Shown here: positions 8,081 through 14,492 of the stretch, piece after piece
How the letters are laid out: the number at the start of each line of letters is the position of its first letter
Numbering within the stretch: the stretch's first letter is position 1
DNA from: a virus
DNA: 20,550 nucleotides
IMG/VR virus record: IMGVR_UViG_3300037119_005152
Coordinates: 1-20,550 of that record
Strand: one strand, 5' to 3'
Made by a program: the position numbers and the translations under genes
Notes under the pieces: model-generated
Seen by the model: the letters and a program-made list of their open reading frames with translations, nothing else
The model's database searches: none
Told to the model about the DNA's origin: nothing

Positions 8081-8577
8081 AAGCGACCCTCGCCCTGGCG
8101 CTGCTGCTGCTGGCCTCGTCGGCCCATGCGGAGGCGCCGTGGCCGCGGGAAGACGAGATCGAGTTCAGTGCGAGCCAGTGCCGCGTCCTGCGCCAGATGC
8201 GCGTGGATGTGAGGGCCATCTGCGTCAAGAAATACCCGGCGCGGCGGCAGGAGCAGCGGCAACAGAAGGGCAACGCCCGTGACCAGCAGCAGCAAGAGGC
8301 ACCAGCACCTAGCGCACCTGCTGCCTCGCCTCCCGCCTCACCTTCGTCGCCTCCCGCGGGCGGGGGAGGCGGTGGAAATCAGCCTCCTGATCCTGGCAGT
8401 GGTGGCGGTGGTGGCCCTCCTGATGGCGGCGGCGGTGGCCCTGGTCCTCCTGACGGTGGGGGAGGTGGCGGCCCGCCTGACGGTGGCGGCGAAGGAGGCG
8501 GTGATGGAGGAGATACCGGTGAAGGCGCTGGCGGCGATCGGCCGCCCGGCGATTCGGAACGTGAGCAAGGAGACTAA
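8077..8577 (+). CDS. Secreted Gly/Pro-rich protein
   Basis: 166 residues with a clear signal peptide (KATLALALLLLASSAHA, cut before EAPWP). A short folded part follows (~20-60) with two cysteines (SASQCRVLRQM and VRAICVKKY), then a Gln/Arg stretch, a Pro/Ala/Ser stretch and a long low-complexity tail of GGGGGPPDG units. The ATG overlaps the previous stop (ATGA). Pro-rich exported partners occur in spanin pairs (Rz1), and this gene follows a one-span membrane protein, but there is no lipobox cysteine, so a spanin role is only a possibility. The Gly-rich tail makes another frame look hydrophobic; that frame is not called. Confidence 0.6.
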   Translation: MKATLALALLLLASSAHAEAPWPREDEIEFSASQCRVLRQMRVDVRAICVKKYPARRQEQRQQKGNARDQQQQEAPAPSAPAASPPASPSSPPAGGGGGGNQPPDPGSGGGGGPPDGGGGGPGPPDGGGGGGPPDGGGEGGGDGGDTGEGAGGDRPPGDSEREQGD

Positions 8578-8580
8578 GCC

Positions 8581-8775
8581 ATGATCAATGCACTCATCCT
8601 ACTGCTGATCACCGTCCTGGTGGTCGGCCTCGTCGCGTATCTCATAATCATGCTGGTCGACATGCTGCCGATCGAGGGGCAGTTCAAGCAGGTCGCCCGC
8701 GTGCTGATCATGGTGATTGCCGTGCTGGTGATCCTGGCCAAGGCACTGCCGCTACTCGGCGTGCCGGTGATGTAA
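8581..8775 (+). CDS. Small two-span membrane protein (holin-like size)
   Basis: 64 residues, AAGGAG 8 bases before the ATG. Two hydrophobic helices (~3-27 and ~42-60) flank a short loop, LPIEGQFKQ. The layout resembles small two-helix proteins such as the Thivi_2564 family and also small holins. It is the last gene before the terminator at 8818 and follows two other envelope proteins. A holin role is possible, although the endolysin is encoded far away at 19499. Not proven. Confidence 0.55.
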   Translation: MINALILLLITVLVVGLVAYLIIMLVDMLPIEGQFKQVARVLIMVIAVLVILAKALPLLGVPVM

Positions 8776-8817
8776 CCATCCGATAGTTCGCCTAGCCCAA
8801 GCGGCTATCGAGGATTG

Positions 8818-8843
8818 GGGGAGGCTTCGGCCTCCCCTTTTTT
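8818..8843 (+). terminator. Rho-independent terminator of the late tail operon
   Basis: Perfect 8-bp stem GGGGAGGC / GCCTCCCC closed by a TTCG tetraloop and followed by six T. It lies 42 bases after the stop of the two-span membrane gene. Very strong intrinsic terminator; separates the late block from the integrase cassette. Confidence 0.93.
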
Positions 8844-8860
8844 GTTGCCCGAAAATAAAT

Positions 8861-8875
8861 TACTGACGGCCAGTA
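8861..8875. promoter_or_regulatory. Inverted repeat upstream of the cassette promoter (candidate operator)
   Basis: TACTG-acggc-CAGTA, flanked by A/T-rich bases (AAAT on the left, TTTT on the right) that extend the symmetry imperfectly. It ends 7 bases before the -35 at 8883, so it could bind a regulator. It does not match the 17-bp phage operator found at 14.8 and 16.7 kb, so control by a different (host?) factor is likely. Confidence 0.4.
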
Positions 8876-8882
8876 TTTTCTG

Positions 8883-8911
8883 TTGACATGAATACGTGTG
8901 GTACGTAAATG
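8883..8911 (+). promoter_or_regulatory. Promoter of the secreted-protein/integrase cassette
   Basis: TTGACA at 8883-8888, 17-base spacer, TAAATG at 8906-8911. Perfect -35, fair -10. Transcription would start near 8918, which is downstream of an in-frame ATG at 8909 and so favours the ATG at 8960 for the first gene. Confidence 0.6.
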
Positions 8912-8959
8912 AGCGGTGCGGGGCTGGCAATGGTGCTGACTCATTGGGGGTACAAAGAA

Positions 8960-9409
8960 ATGAAAAGGCTTTTCGCTTCGGCCGCGCTGGTGGCGGCGGT
9001 TATCGCTTCGCCTGCCTTGGGCGAGGACAAAAAAGATCTCAAAAAGTATTTGGGAGAGGCACTTGCGCTGATGGAAGTCGCGCCGACTCTGTGTGGGACT
9101 TCATCGAGTGAGATCGCATCTTTCACCAACAAAGTGAAATCGTTCGCTTTGATAAAGAACTGGAAAATGGAAGATCTGGAAGGAATCGGGGACGGTTTTC
9201 TCGCGGAGCATAGGGCCAATCTGCCAAAAGTTCGTGACAGCGCCTGCCAGGCAGTCAACTCATTCCTCGATACCAAGGAAGAGACAGCCGGGCCACCGAG
9301 AGCCGAGATCAAGGCCAAGTGCGCCGGCGACTGGCCTGACAACTATGTCATGCAGGAATGGTGCATCAACAACCAGGTCGAAGCCTGGACGAAGGTGGAG
9401 CAATTCTGA
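8960..9409 (+). CDS. Secreted small protein with C-terminal Cys-pair motif (moron candidate)
   Basis: 149 residues from the ATG at 8960. The upstream ATG at 8909 falls in the -10 box and would put 17 polar residues before the signal peptide. Signal peptide KRLFASAALVAAVIASPALG, then a helical, charged domain. The C-terminal segment IKAKCAGDWPDNYVMQEWCINNQ resembles a motif common in small secreted proteins of rhizobia (C-x-x-x-W-P-x-x-[YF]-x-M-Q-x-[YW]-C). Own promoter and an upstream terminator are the classic layout of a lysogenic-conversion gene. The function, perhaps in the host envelope during lysogeny, is unknown. Confidence 0.7.
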   Translation: MKRLFASAALVAAVIASPALGEDKKDLKKYLGEALALMEVAPTLCGTSSSEIASFTNKVKSFALIKNWKMEDLEGIGDGFLAEHRANLPKVRDSACQAVNSFLDTKEETAGPPRAEIKAKCAGDWPDNYVMQEWCINNQVEAWTKVEQF

Positions 9410-9609
9410 TGGCCCTCATGCTTGGAGCCTTGCACCGCGCGCTGATCGGCGCCGGTGCAACCGAGGACGACGCCCGCAAGGCGGCTGAAGAGGTCGCCGG
9501 CTACGAGCGAGAGCTCGCCGCGGTCAAGACCGACCTGACGCTGCTCAAGTGGATGGCCGGCACCAACCTCGCCATGACCCTCGCCATTCTCTGGAAGGTA
9601 TTCCTATGA
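9409..9609 (+). CDS. Small tail-anchored coiled-coil membrane protein
   Basis: 66 residues. The start at 9409 overlaps the previous stop (TGATG). The N-terminus is helical and charged (ATEDDARKAAEEVAGYERELAAVKTDL, coiled-coil-like) and is followed by one hydrophobic span (~47-65, MAGTNLAMTLAILWKVFL). The layout recalls small XhlA-type or DUF1640-like proteins, but I cannot assign it to either. It ends ATGA into the next secreted protein, so it is coupled on both sides. Confidence 0.6.
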   Translation: MALMLGALHRALIGAGATEDDARKAAEEVAGYERELAAVKTDLTLLKWMAGTNLAMTLAILWKVFL

Positions 9610-9914
9610 AAAAGTTGCTGATGTTGATGATGGTGCTGGCGGCAGTTCCGGCTTACGCCGGCGACAACCGGGCGCCGTGGATCTGGTACGGGCTAAACGG
9701 CGTACCATCGCCGCAGCGGCACCGCGACAATTACCACGACAGGCAGCGGTACGATGACCCGTACAGGCGGCAGCACGAGCAGTGGAATTCGGGCAGCGGC
9801 GATTTCCGGTATTCGGGCAACAATCTTGACCCGTGGCACAAGCAGCGACCGACCACCACCATGACCTGCGGCCGTCTCGATGACGGGTCGACCGTGTGCG
9901 TATCGCGGCAATAG
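9606..9914 (+). CDS. Small secreted basic/aromatic protein
   Basis: 102 residues, ATGA-coupled. Signal peptide KKLLMLMMVLAAVPAYA. The mature part is rich in Arg, His, Tyr, Gln and Trp (RHRDNYHDRQRYDDPYRRQHEQW), with a C-terminal pair of cysteines (TMTCGRLDDGSTVCVSRQ) that could form a disulfide. Small Arg/Tyr-rich secreted proteins are common in rhizobial genomes. Likely envelope-located; no function can be assigned. Confidence 0.6.
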   Translation: MKKLLMLMMVLAAVPAYAGDNRAPWIWYGLNGVPSPQRHRDNYHDRQRYDDPYRRQHEQWNSGSGDFRYSGNNLDPWHKQRPTTTMTCGRLDDGSTVCVSRQ

Positions 9915-9925
9915 GAGCGCAAACC

Positions 9926-10117
9926 ATGAATGCAACTGATCTCGCCGCCCAGGTGAAGGCCTGGCGCGGCAAGGTGCCGGCCAGGGTCGCCGCCGAGCAG
10001 ATCGGCGTCCCACGGCGCACGCTGGAATACATCGAGCAGGGCAATGGCTTCCGCTATCCGGAGCTGTTGCTCATCGCCCTCGAGGCCACAAGGGAGCGCA
10101 TCCGTGAGGCATCCTGA
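9926..10117 (+). CDS. Small XRE-like HTH protein upstream of integrase
   Basis: 63 residues with AGGAG 8 bases before the ATG. The core VKAWRGKVPARVAAEQIGVPRRTLEYIEQG is a helix-turn-helix (helices around residues 17-40) of the XRE/Cro type. Length and position directly before, and overlapping by 14 bases, the integrase gene suggest a directionality factor or a regulator of integrase. A simple XRE regulator is the alternative. No dimerisation domain is present. Confidence 0.65.
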   Translation: MNATDLAAQVKAWRGKVPARVAAEQIGVPRRTLEYIEQGNGFRYPELLLIALEATRERIREAS

Positions 10118-11240
10118 TTATCCCGGCGTCTCGTCGTTCACCGACAACCGCGGCACTCTGCGCTGGCGCTTCCGCTTCAAAGGGAAGACGACATACATGC
10201 CGGGCGAGCCGCACAGCAAAATCTTCATCGCGGCCTATCAGGCGGCGCTCGAGGGGCGCGCGTTCGATGCCACTGCCTACAAGGCCGAGGTGATCGGGCT
10301 GCCCGGCGCGGTCGGTCCCAAATCCTTCGATGCCGCCTGGCGGCTGGTCAAGCGGTCCGGCGAGTGGGAGGTGCTCGACAATTTCTCGACCAAGGCCGGC
10401 TACCAGACCGAGGCAGAGGAGTTCCTGGACTCGCTGGTCGAGGATGTTCCCGGCAGCCGCTGGGGCGCGATCGCCATACCGGAAGTCCGCCGCAAGCACA
10501 TCAAGGCGATCCTTTCGCGGTACGTCCGGCAGCCATTCAAGGCGCGCCGCCTGATGACGGTGCTGAAGAAGATGATCGTGGCGGCGATGGACGAGGAGTG
10601 GATCGATCACAATCCCTGCACCGACATCCATGTCAAGGCGAGCACGCAGGGCCACAAGGCTTGGCCGCTGGAGGTCCGCGAACAGTACGAGGCGCACTGG
10701 GCGCCAGGCACGCAGGCGCGCACCGCCTATGCGCTGGCCCTATGGCTTGGCGATCGCCGCAGCGATGTCGCTCGCGTCACCTGGGGTCAGCTCGGGTGGA
10801 AGAAGTCCATCATCGACGGCGTGCAGGAGCGGGTGCAGGGTTTCGAGTTCACGCAGCACAAGGGCCGTAACCGCAAGGGCGGCGGCAAGACCCTGTTCGT
10901 GCCGATGACGCCGATGCTGGCCGAGGCGCTGGCACCGCTGCGCCGCGGCAACGGCACCATCCTGACCAAGCAGACCGGCGAGCCGTATGCCGAGCGCTCA
11001 CTCAGCGAATCGATGAAGCGGTGGACGACCCAGGCGGGGCTGCCGCGCGGCTATGTCCTGCACGGGCTGCGCAAGACGCTCGGCGTGATGCTGGCCGAGT
11101 CCGGTGCATCGACCCGGCAGTTGATGGATATCCTCGGTCACGATGCCATCGCCCACGCCGAGCTATATTCGCGCGAAGCCTCGCAGATCCGGATGTCCTC
11201 GCAGGGCATGCTGCTGCTGGTGCCGAAGGGAAATGGATAG
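10104..11240 (+). CDS. int: Tyrosine recombinase (phage integrase)
   Basis: 378 residues from GTG 10104, which has AGGGAG upstream. An earlier in-frame ATG (10044) would add 20 unlikely residues and lies deep inside the HTH gene. The N-terminus (RGTLRWRFRFKGKTTYMPG) looks like an arm-binding domain, followed by a core-binding domain (~70-185). Catalytic residues can be placed: R219 in GDRRSDVARVTW, K253, H320 and R323 in HGLRKTLG, H346 in LGHDAIAHAELY, and nucleophile Y355. The enzyme looks intact. The gene ends GGATAG inside an arm-type repeat of the putative attP. Confidence 0.92.
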   Translation: MRHPDYPGVSSFTDNRGTLRWRFRFKGKTTYMPGEPHSKIFIAAYQAALEGRAFDATAYKAEVIGLPGAVGPKSFDAAWRLVKRSGEWEVLDNFSTKAGYQTEAEEFLDSLVEDVPGSRWGAIAIPEVRRKHIKAILSRYVRQPFKARRLMTVLKKMIVAAMDEEWIDHNPCTDIHVKASTQGHKAWPLEVREQYEAHWAPGTQARTAYALALWLGDRRSDVARVTWGQLGWKKSIIDGVQERVQGFEFTQHKGRNRKGGGKTLFVPMTPMLAEALAPLRRGNGTILTKQTGEPYAERSLSESMKRWTTQAGLPRGYVLHGLRKTLGVMLAESGASTRQLMDILGHDAIAHAELYSREASQIRMSSQGMLLLVPKGNG

Positions 11241-11415
11241 CACGCGTGGATAGCAGGTCCGAAAATGCCTCGTAAGCCTTTGAAAGGACTAGGGCCTTGA
11301 CTTTGTATCATGTTGAGGCCGATCAGCGCAAAATCAAAGGCTTGCGAGGCCGGTTATCCACGTTCGTTCCCGCATCGTACCGCCCGGTTATCCATTTCCG
11401 CCGCCCGGTTATCCA
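11234..11415. other. Putative attP with five integrase arm-type repeats
   Basis: Five copies of a TATCCA(C/T)-core motif bracket the int/excisionase-like intergenic region. On the left, in reverse orientation, are TGGATAGCA at 11234-11242 and 11247-11255. On the right, CCGGTTATCCA occurs at 11350-11360, 11384-11394 and 11405-11415. Right-hand spacings are 34 and 21 bases, about helical turns. Two outward groups around a central segment are the normal plan for a lambda-type attP. The crossover core is not identified; it should lie between 11256 and 11349. The TTATCCAC cores also resemble DnaA boxes, so a replication role cannot be excluded. Confidence 0.6.
11267..11350. repeat. 17-bp inverted repeat in the middle of the putative attP
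   Basis: GCCTCGTAAGCCTTTGA at 11267-11283 and TCAAAGGCTTGCGAGGC at 11334-11350 are complementary at 16 of 17 positions, separated by 50 bases. The left arm also holds a CCTTT-g-AAAGG mini-palindrome (11277-11287). The right arm touches the first right-hand arm-type repeat. It may be a recombinase or accessory factor site, or a hairpin at the end of the converging transcripts. Confidence 0.7.
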
Positions 11416-11660
11416 CGCCGCCGGGCGCCCTCGGCGAACAGCGCGTCGAGTGTATTTTCCTCGTCGCCGGGCAGCGCCTTGAACGCGAGGCGCAGAGCTT
11501 CCTGATCCCAGACCTTGCGGTTGTTAACGCACTTCGGCCGCGGCATGCGCCGGTCCCTTACCATCTCGTCAAATAGCGTCGGGCCGATGCCGACATAGTG
11601 GGCCGCGTCCTCGCGCGACATGCCGAGCGGCGGGTAGGATTTTGGGTCAGGCTTCAGCAT
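11409..11660 (-). CDS. Excisionase-like HTH DNA-binding protein
   Basis: 83 residues from the ATG at 11660, which is preceded on the minus strand by GGAGGGTGA at good spacing; a start 8 codons earlier lacks this. The core GMSREDAAHYVGIGPTLFDEMVRDRRMPRPKCVNNRKVWDQEALRLAF is a winged-helix/AlpA-excisionase pattern (helix-turn-helix, then a wing with a basic NRKVWD). Last gene of the recombination operon and next to attP opposite int, so an excisionase role is likely. Its stop codon TAA is part of the outermost arm-type repeat (11405-11415). Confidence 0.7.
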   Translation of the reverse strand: MLKPDPKSYPPLGMSREDAAHYVGIGPTLFDEMVRDRRMPRPKCVNNRKVWDQEALRLAFKALPGDEENTLDALFAEGARRRG

Positions 11661-11665
11661 ATGCG

Positions 11666-11776
11666 TCACCCTCCAAACAGCCACCAGGCCAGGGCGAACT
11701 CGGCGGCCAGCGCCAGCGTGAACGAGACGCAGAACACCGACAGGAAACTGAGCGCGGCGCCGGGCCGGACGATCAT
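11666..11776 (-). CDS. 36-residue membrane peptide coupled to recT
   Basis: A short frame starting with an ATGA overlap with the recT stop and ending 5 bases before the next start. The peptide begins MIVRPGAALSF and is one hydrophobic helix (LSVFCVSFTLALAAEFALAW) ending WWLFGG. Its TGA sits within the ribosome site of the downstream HTH gene, so translating it may help start that gene. Evidence is the double coupling and the membrane-helix character; there is no family match. Confidence 0.55.
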   Translation of the reverse strand: MIVRPGAALSFLSVFCVSFTLALAAEFALAWWLFGG

Positions 11777-12777
11777 GGCAGCGACTCGATGTAGCGTTTG
11801 GCTGCCGCCGGCTTCAGTTCGGAGCGGACAACCTTGGCGGCAGTCTCGACCACCGTCTTGATCAAGTCGGCCGGCAAGTTCCCCGCAAGCTTGCCGGCCT
11901 CGGCACGCAGCTCATCAAGCATGACCAGCCGCGTATCCAGGTCGAATCCTTCGCGGGTGGCGAGCTGCATCGCCGAATCAATGAGTGCCTTGCGCGCCGC
12001 AGCGGGCGGCAGCGACGAGGGGGGCTCGGAGGGCGAGGTCTCGCCGCTGCCTTCACCGGCAGTTGGGCGGGGGGCCGTTGTGGCTGCCGGCGATTCGGGA
12101 TCGGCGGCGGTTGAAGCTTGCTGAAGCCCTTCACCGCCGCCGCGCTCGGCCGCCGCTGATGAGGGGGTGGACAGGCCGGCCGAACTGCTCATTTCGGTGC
12201 CGGCCGCGAACGCGTCAAGATCGTCGATGGCCTGCGCTTCCGTAATTTTTTCCTGCACGACGATTGGTTTCATGTCGCGCGCCTCGTCCTCGTCGATGAC
12301 GCCGGAAAAGCCGAAGCAGTAGCGGGCCGCTTCCTTGAACGCCTTGTGCCGCAGCATCCTGGCTGGCATCAGGTTCCACGGCTCCGTGTTGCGGTAGCAC
12401 TCGCTCAGGAATTCCGTCACCACCACCGGCTGGTCATGGTTTTTGCGAAACATGGTGCAGGTGGCGGACCGGAGCCGGCCTTCCTCGTCGTGGCCATAGG
12501 TGAAGGAAAAGCCGTTGCAGTCAGGATGGCTGTTGACCAGGTGGATCCAGCCGTCGATCGACACCACCGGATTGATGCCGCCGCCCTTGCCGGGGAACGC
12601 ATAGATTTCCTTCGTGAAGGGGTCGAGTCCATAGCGGTCGGCGACCATCAGGAATGCCGCGACCTGTTCCTTGGTGATGGCGCTCGGCATCATCGTGTTC
12701 TTGAGGGTGTTGTAATAGGTCGCGGCATCGATATGGCGCCGTTCGGCCATGCGCTCGATGAGACTGGTGCCGGTCAT
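11773..12777 (-). CDS. bet: Phage recombination protein Bet/RecT (single-strand annealing)
   Basis: 334 residues from the ATG at 12777 (GGAG upstream, ATGA overlap with the preceding gene); a longer frame upstream is in the zinc-finger gene's shadow. The N-terminal ~190 residues match lambda Bet/RecT: ITKEQVAAFLMVADRYGLDPFTKEIYAFP, VSIDGWIHLVNSHP, and RMLRHKAFKEAARYCFGF near the end of the core. Known role: binds single-stranded DNA made by the partner exonuclease and anneals it. A Pro/Ser/Ala-rich linker (~205-265) and a helical C-terminal domain follow, as in many Bet proteins. The YqaJ exonuclease is two genes upstream in the same operon. Confidence 0.9.
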   Translation of the reverse strand: MTGTSLIERMAERRHIDAATYYNTLKNTMMPSAITKEQVAAFLMVADRYGLDPFTKEIYAFPGKGGGINPVVSIDGWIHLVNSHPDCNGFSFTYGHDEEGRLRSATCTMFRKNHDQPVVVTEFLSECYRNTEPWNLMPARMLRHKAFKEAARYCFGFSGVIDEDEARDMKPIVVQEKITEAQAIDDLDAFAAGTEMSSSAGLSTPSSAAAERGGGEGLQQASTAADPESPAATTAPRPTAGEGSGETSPSEPPSSLPPAAARKALIDSAMQLATREGFDLDTRLVMLDELRAEAGKLAGNLPADLIKTVVETAAKVVRSELKPAAAKRYIESLP

Positions 12778-13049
12778 GCGGCTTGCTCCTGTTGTTGTTT
12801 TCTCTTGCGAAATGCGATCAGGCGGCAGCGGTTCGAGCAGATATGAGCGTTGCGCCGGACAGGTGCGAAGAGATCGCCGCAGACGCTGCAAGGTCGCGTG
12901 GCCGAGGGCACGATCCTGATGCCATAGCGCACCAGCAGCGCCAGCACGGCATAGCGGATGAAGGCCTCGCGGCCTTCCTTGCCTCGCACGCTGTCGATTG
13001 CATCGATGATGGCCGGCTCCAACCGAAAGCGGCTATGTTTGCCGCTCAT
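12774..13049 (-). CDS. Small zinc-ribbon protein between exonuclease and Bet
   Basis: 91 residues from the ATG at 13049 (MSGKHSRFRL). It overlaps the exonuclease stop (ATGA) and has GGAG upstream. The N-terminal half is helical and ribbon-helix-helix-like (FRLEPAIIDAIDSVRGKEGREAFIRYAV). The second half has a CSVCG...CSNRC metal-binding knuckle, followed by a basic tail (RLIAFRKRKQQQEQ). This suggests a DNA-binding accessory protein. It ends QEQAA, the same as the EEQAA end of the upstream exonuclease, because a 17-bp repeat spans both junctions. Confidence 0.65.
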   Translation of the reverse strand: MSGKHSRFRLEPAIIDAIDSVRGKEGREAFIRYAVLALLVRYGIRIVPSATRPCSVCGDLFAPVRRNAHICSNRCRLIAFRKRKQQQEQAA

Positions 13050-13062
13050 GCGGCTTGCTCCT
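12774..13062. repeat. 17-bp direct repeat at two coupled start sites
   Basis: TCATGCGGCTTGCTCCT occurs at 12774-12790 and again at 13046-13062. On the minus strand each copy holds a ribosome site (AGGAG), the codons for Gln-Ala-Ala, and the ATGA stop/start overlap. One copy starts bet, the other starts the zinc-ribbon gene. Confidence 0.8.
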
Positions 13063-13963
13063 CTGATGTCCTGGTGGTGCGGATCGGGTAACTCGTCGAC
13101 GCCTTGCGCATGTGCTCGGCGACGTGTCGCGGCTTGCGGGTGATGCGCCACCCCTCGCAGATGGCTTCCTCGGCACCGTCCAGCTTGACGATGATCTCGG
13201 CTTCGATGGCCTTGCCTTCGGCCACAGCGGCCCGCTCAGCGGCTTTCGCCGCCTCGAGGCCATCCAATAGGGTTCCGATGCGATTGTCGCTGGTGAGGTC
13301 CAGAACCGGGCTGTCTGGCTGCGCCGGGAACAGCCGCCCGATGAAGTCGGCGTCCTTGGTATAGTCGGGATCCGGGCGGCGGCCGCTGGCGACCCTGTGC
13401 CAGAACTCGAGCGCAAGCTGCCGGATGCGATCCTCGGCCGCTTCGTGGCGCGGCACGTCGAACAGCTTCAGCTCGGCGTCGTAGGCCGACACCACCAGCA
13501 CGGCCAGGATGCCGCGGTCGGCACCAGTCAGCATGTTTTCGCAGACCACCTGCAGCTGGTAGCCGAGCGGCGCCTGGCCGTTCCAGCGATCGAACGTGTA
13601 GCGGTTGATGGTTTTTATCTGGCAGTTGACGAGGGCGCCGGTCTCGTCGGTGATGAAGGCGTCCGGCGTGCAGCCGAGCCGGTGCGCGGTGTCAGTGATG
13701 AAGATGGCCGGCCGCTCGATCTTCCAGTGCGGATGCTCATCGGCCAGGTACTCAAGTGCTGCGCCCTCGAACAGCCGACCGCGCTTCATCGCGGCATTCT
13801 CGACGACGTCCGGCACCAAGCCGGTCTTTTCCGCATAGACGCGCAGCGCGCTCTTGTAGGGATCGGCGCCGGCCACCGCCGGCACGTCGGACGCGGTCAG
13901 GAACTGCTTGCGCATGGCGAGCCATGACGCGCGATCGGTGACCGGGTGGCGCTCGATAGTCAT
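13046..13963 (-). CDS. YqaJ-type phage exonuclease (PD-(D/E)XK, lambda Exo-like)
   Basis: 305 residues. The N-terminal ~200 residues fit the YqaJ viral recombinase family: RKQFLTASDVPAVAGADPYKS, GRLFEGAALEYLA (E66), TPDAFI (D101), and YQLQVVCEN for the motif-III Gln/Tyr (Y135, Q136). The catalytic E-x-K position reads CQIKT, i.e. Q115 and K117, so the usual acidic residue is Gln. The family chews one strand from double-strand ends and hands the remaining strand to Bet/RecT. The C-terminal ~100 residues are helical. ATGA-coupled on both sides within the recombination operon. Family call firm; activity uncertain because of Q115. Confidence 0.85.
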   Translation of the reverse strand: MTIERHPVTDRASWLAMRKQFLTASDVPAVAGADPYKSALRVYAEKTGLVPDVVENAAMKRGRLFEGAALEYLADEHPHWKIERPAIFITDTAHRLGCTPDAFITDETGALVNCQIKTINRYTFDRWNGQAPLGYQLQVVCENMLTGADRGILAVLVVSAYDAELKLFDVPRHEAAEDRIRQLALEFWHRVASGRRPDPDYTKDADFIGRLFPAQPDSPVLDLTSDNRIGTLLDGLEAAKAAERAAVAEGKAIEAEIIVKLDGAEEAICEGWRITRKPRHVAEHMRKASTSYPIRTTRTSEEQAA

Positions 13964-14292
13964 GCTTTGCGTTCCTTGGCAAGATTGCGCAGGAGTCGAC
14001 TAAATTCCGCGATCCCGGCGGCAATTACCATCATCGCATCTGCAGCACTTTCCAGCTGGTCGGTATTGATCGATGGCAGCACCGTAGTAGTTGTCTTGGC
14101 TGTTGCGGACCCATTCAGTGCCTCAACGATGCGCTTGACCTCGGATCCCGGCACCAGAATACGGTTGCCAAAACGAGTGGCATTGATGTCGCCGCGGCTG
14201 ATTGCTCCCGCCATCACGCGCTCCGAAACGCCGATCATCTGGGCCGCATGTTTGCGCAGGTAGTGCTCCGCATATTCGGGCTCGACGCTCAT
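13960..14292 (-). CDS. HTH DNA-binding protein (excisionase/regulator-like)
   Basis: 110 residues from the ATG at 14292, chosen because it overlaps the previous stop (ATGA). The residues ahead of it in the longer frame are Arg-rich shadow. The segment YAEHYLRKHAAQMIGVSERVMAGAISRGDINATRFGNRILVPGSEVKRIVEAL is a MerR/excisionase-type helix-turn-helix with a wing (~6-58). The C-terminal part (LESAADAMMVIAAGIAEFSRLLRNLAKE) is an amphipathic helix, probably for self-association. Candidate second directionality factor or operon regulator. Confidence 0.6.
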   Translation of the reverse strand: MSVEPEYAEHYLRKHAAQMIGVSERVMAGAISRGDINATRFGNRILVPGSEVKRIVEALNGSATAKTTTTVLPSINTDQLESAADAMMVIAAGIAEFSRLLRNLAKERKA

Positions 14293-14492
14293 TGTTTCCA
14301 CACGCCGCTCCAGCCTTCGCCACGGCGCTGGATCTCGAGACGCAGCCGGGTGATCTCGACGGCCCACCTTTCGCGCTCGCGCCGCATGCGCGCGGTCTCG
14401 TCGATGAACTCGGCGCACATGAACTGCTGCTCGGCCAGGGCCAGTTCCTCACGCAATTCGGTGAGGGTGGGGAAGCGTGTCGCGCTCACCAT
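14289..14492 (-). CDS. Small coiled-coil protein, unknown
   Basis: 67 residues from the ATG at 14492, overlapping the previous stop by 7 bases. Almost entirely helical and charged (LTELREELALAEQQFMCAEFIDETARMRRERERWAVEITRLRLEIQ), a likely coiled coil. Ends with an ATGA overlap into the HTH gene. Not recognised. Confidence 0.6.
   Translation of the reverse strand: MVSATRFPTLTELREELALAEQQFMCAEFIDETARMRRERERWAVEITRLRLEIQRRGEGWSGVWKQ

Noticed and set aside
8279-8584. Second frame over the Gly/Pro-rich gene with a hydrophobic, membrane-like stretch
   Set aside because: Shifting GGN-rich codons by one base automatically gives Val/Ala/Leu runs. It has no ribosome site, while the 8077 frame has a signal peptide and a coupled start. 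The last ~25 residues look protein-like, so I keep it only as a remote possibility.
11350-11415. TTATCCAC repeats as DnaA boxes forming an origin
   Set aside because: They resemble DnaA boxes, but their pairing with inverted copies across the integrase/excisionase gap fits integrase arm sites better. Not fully excluded.
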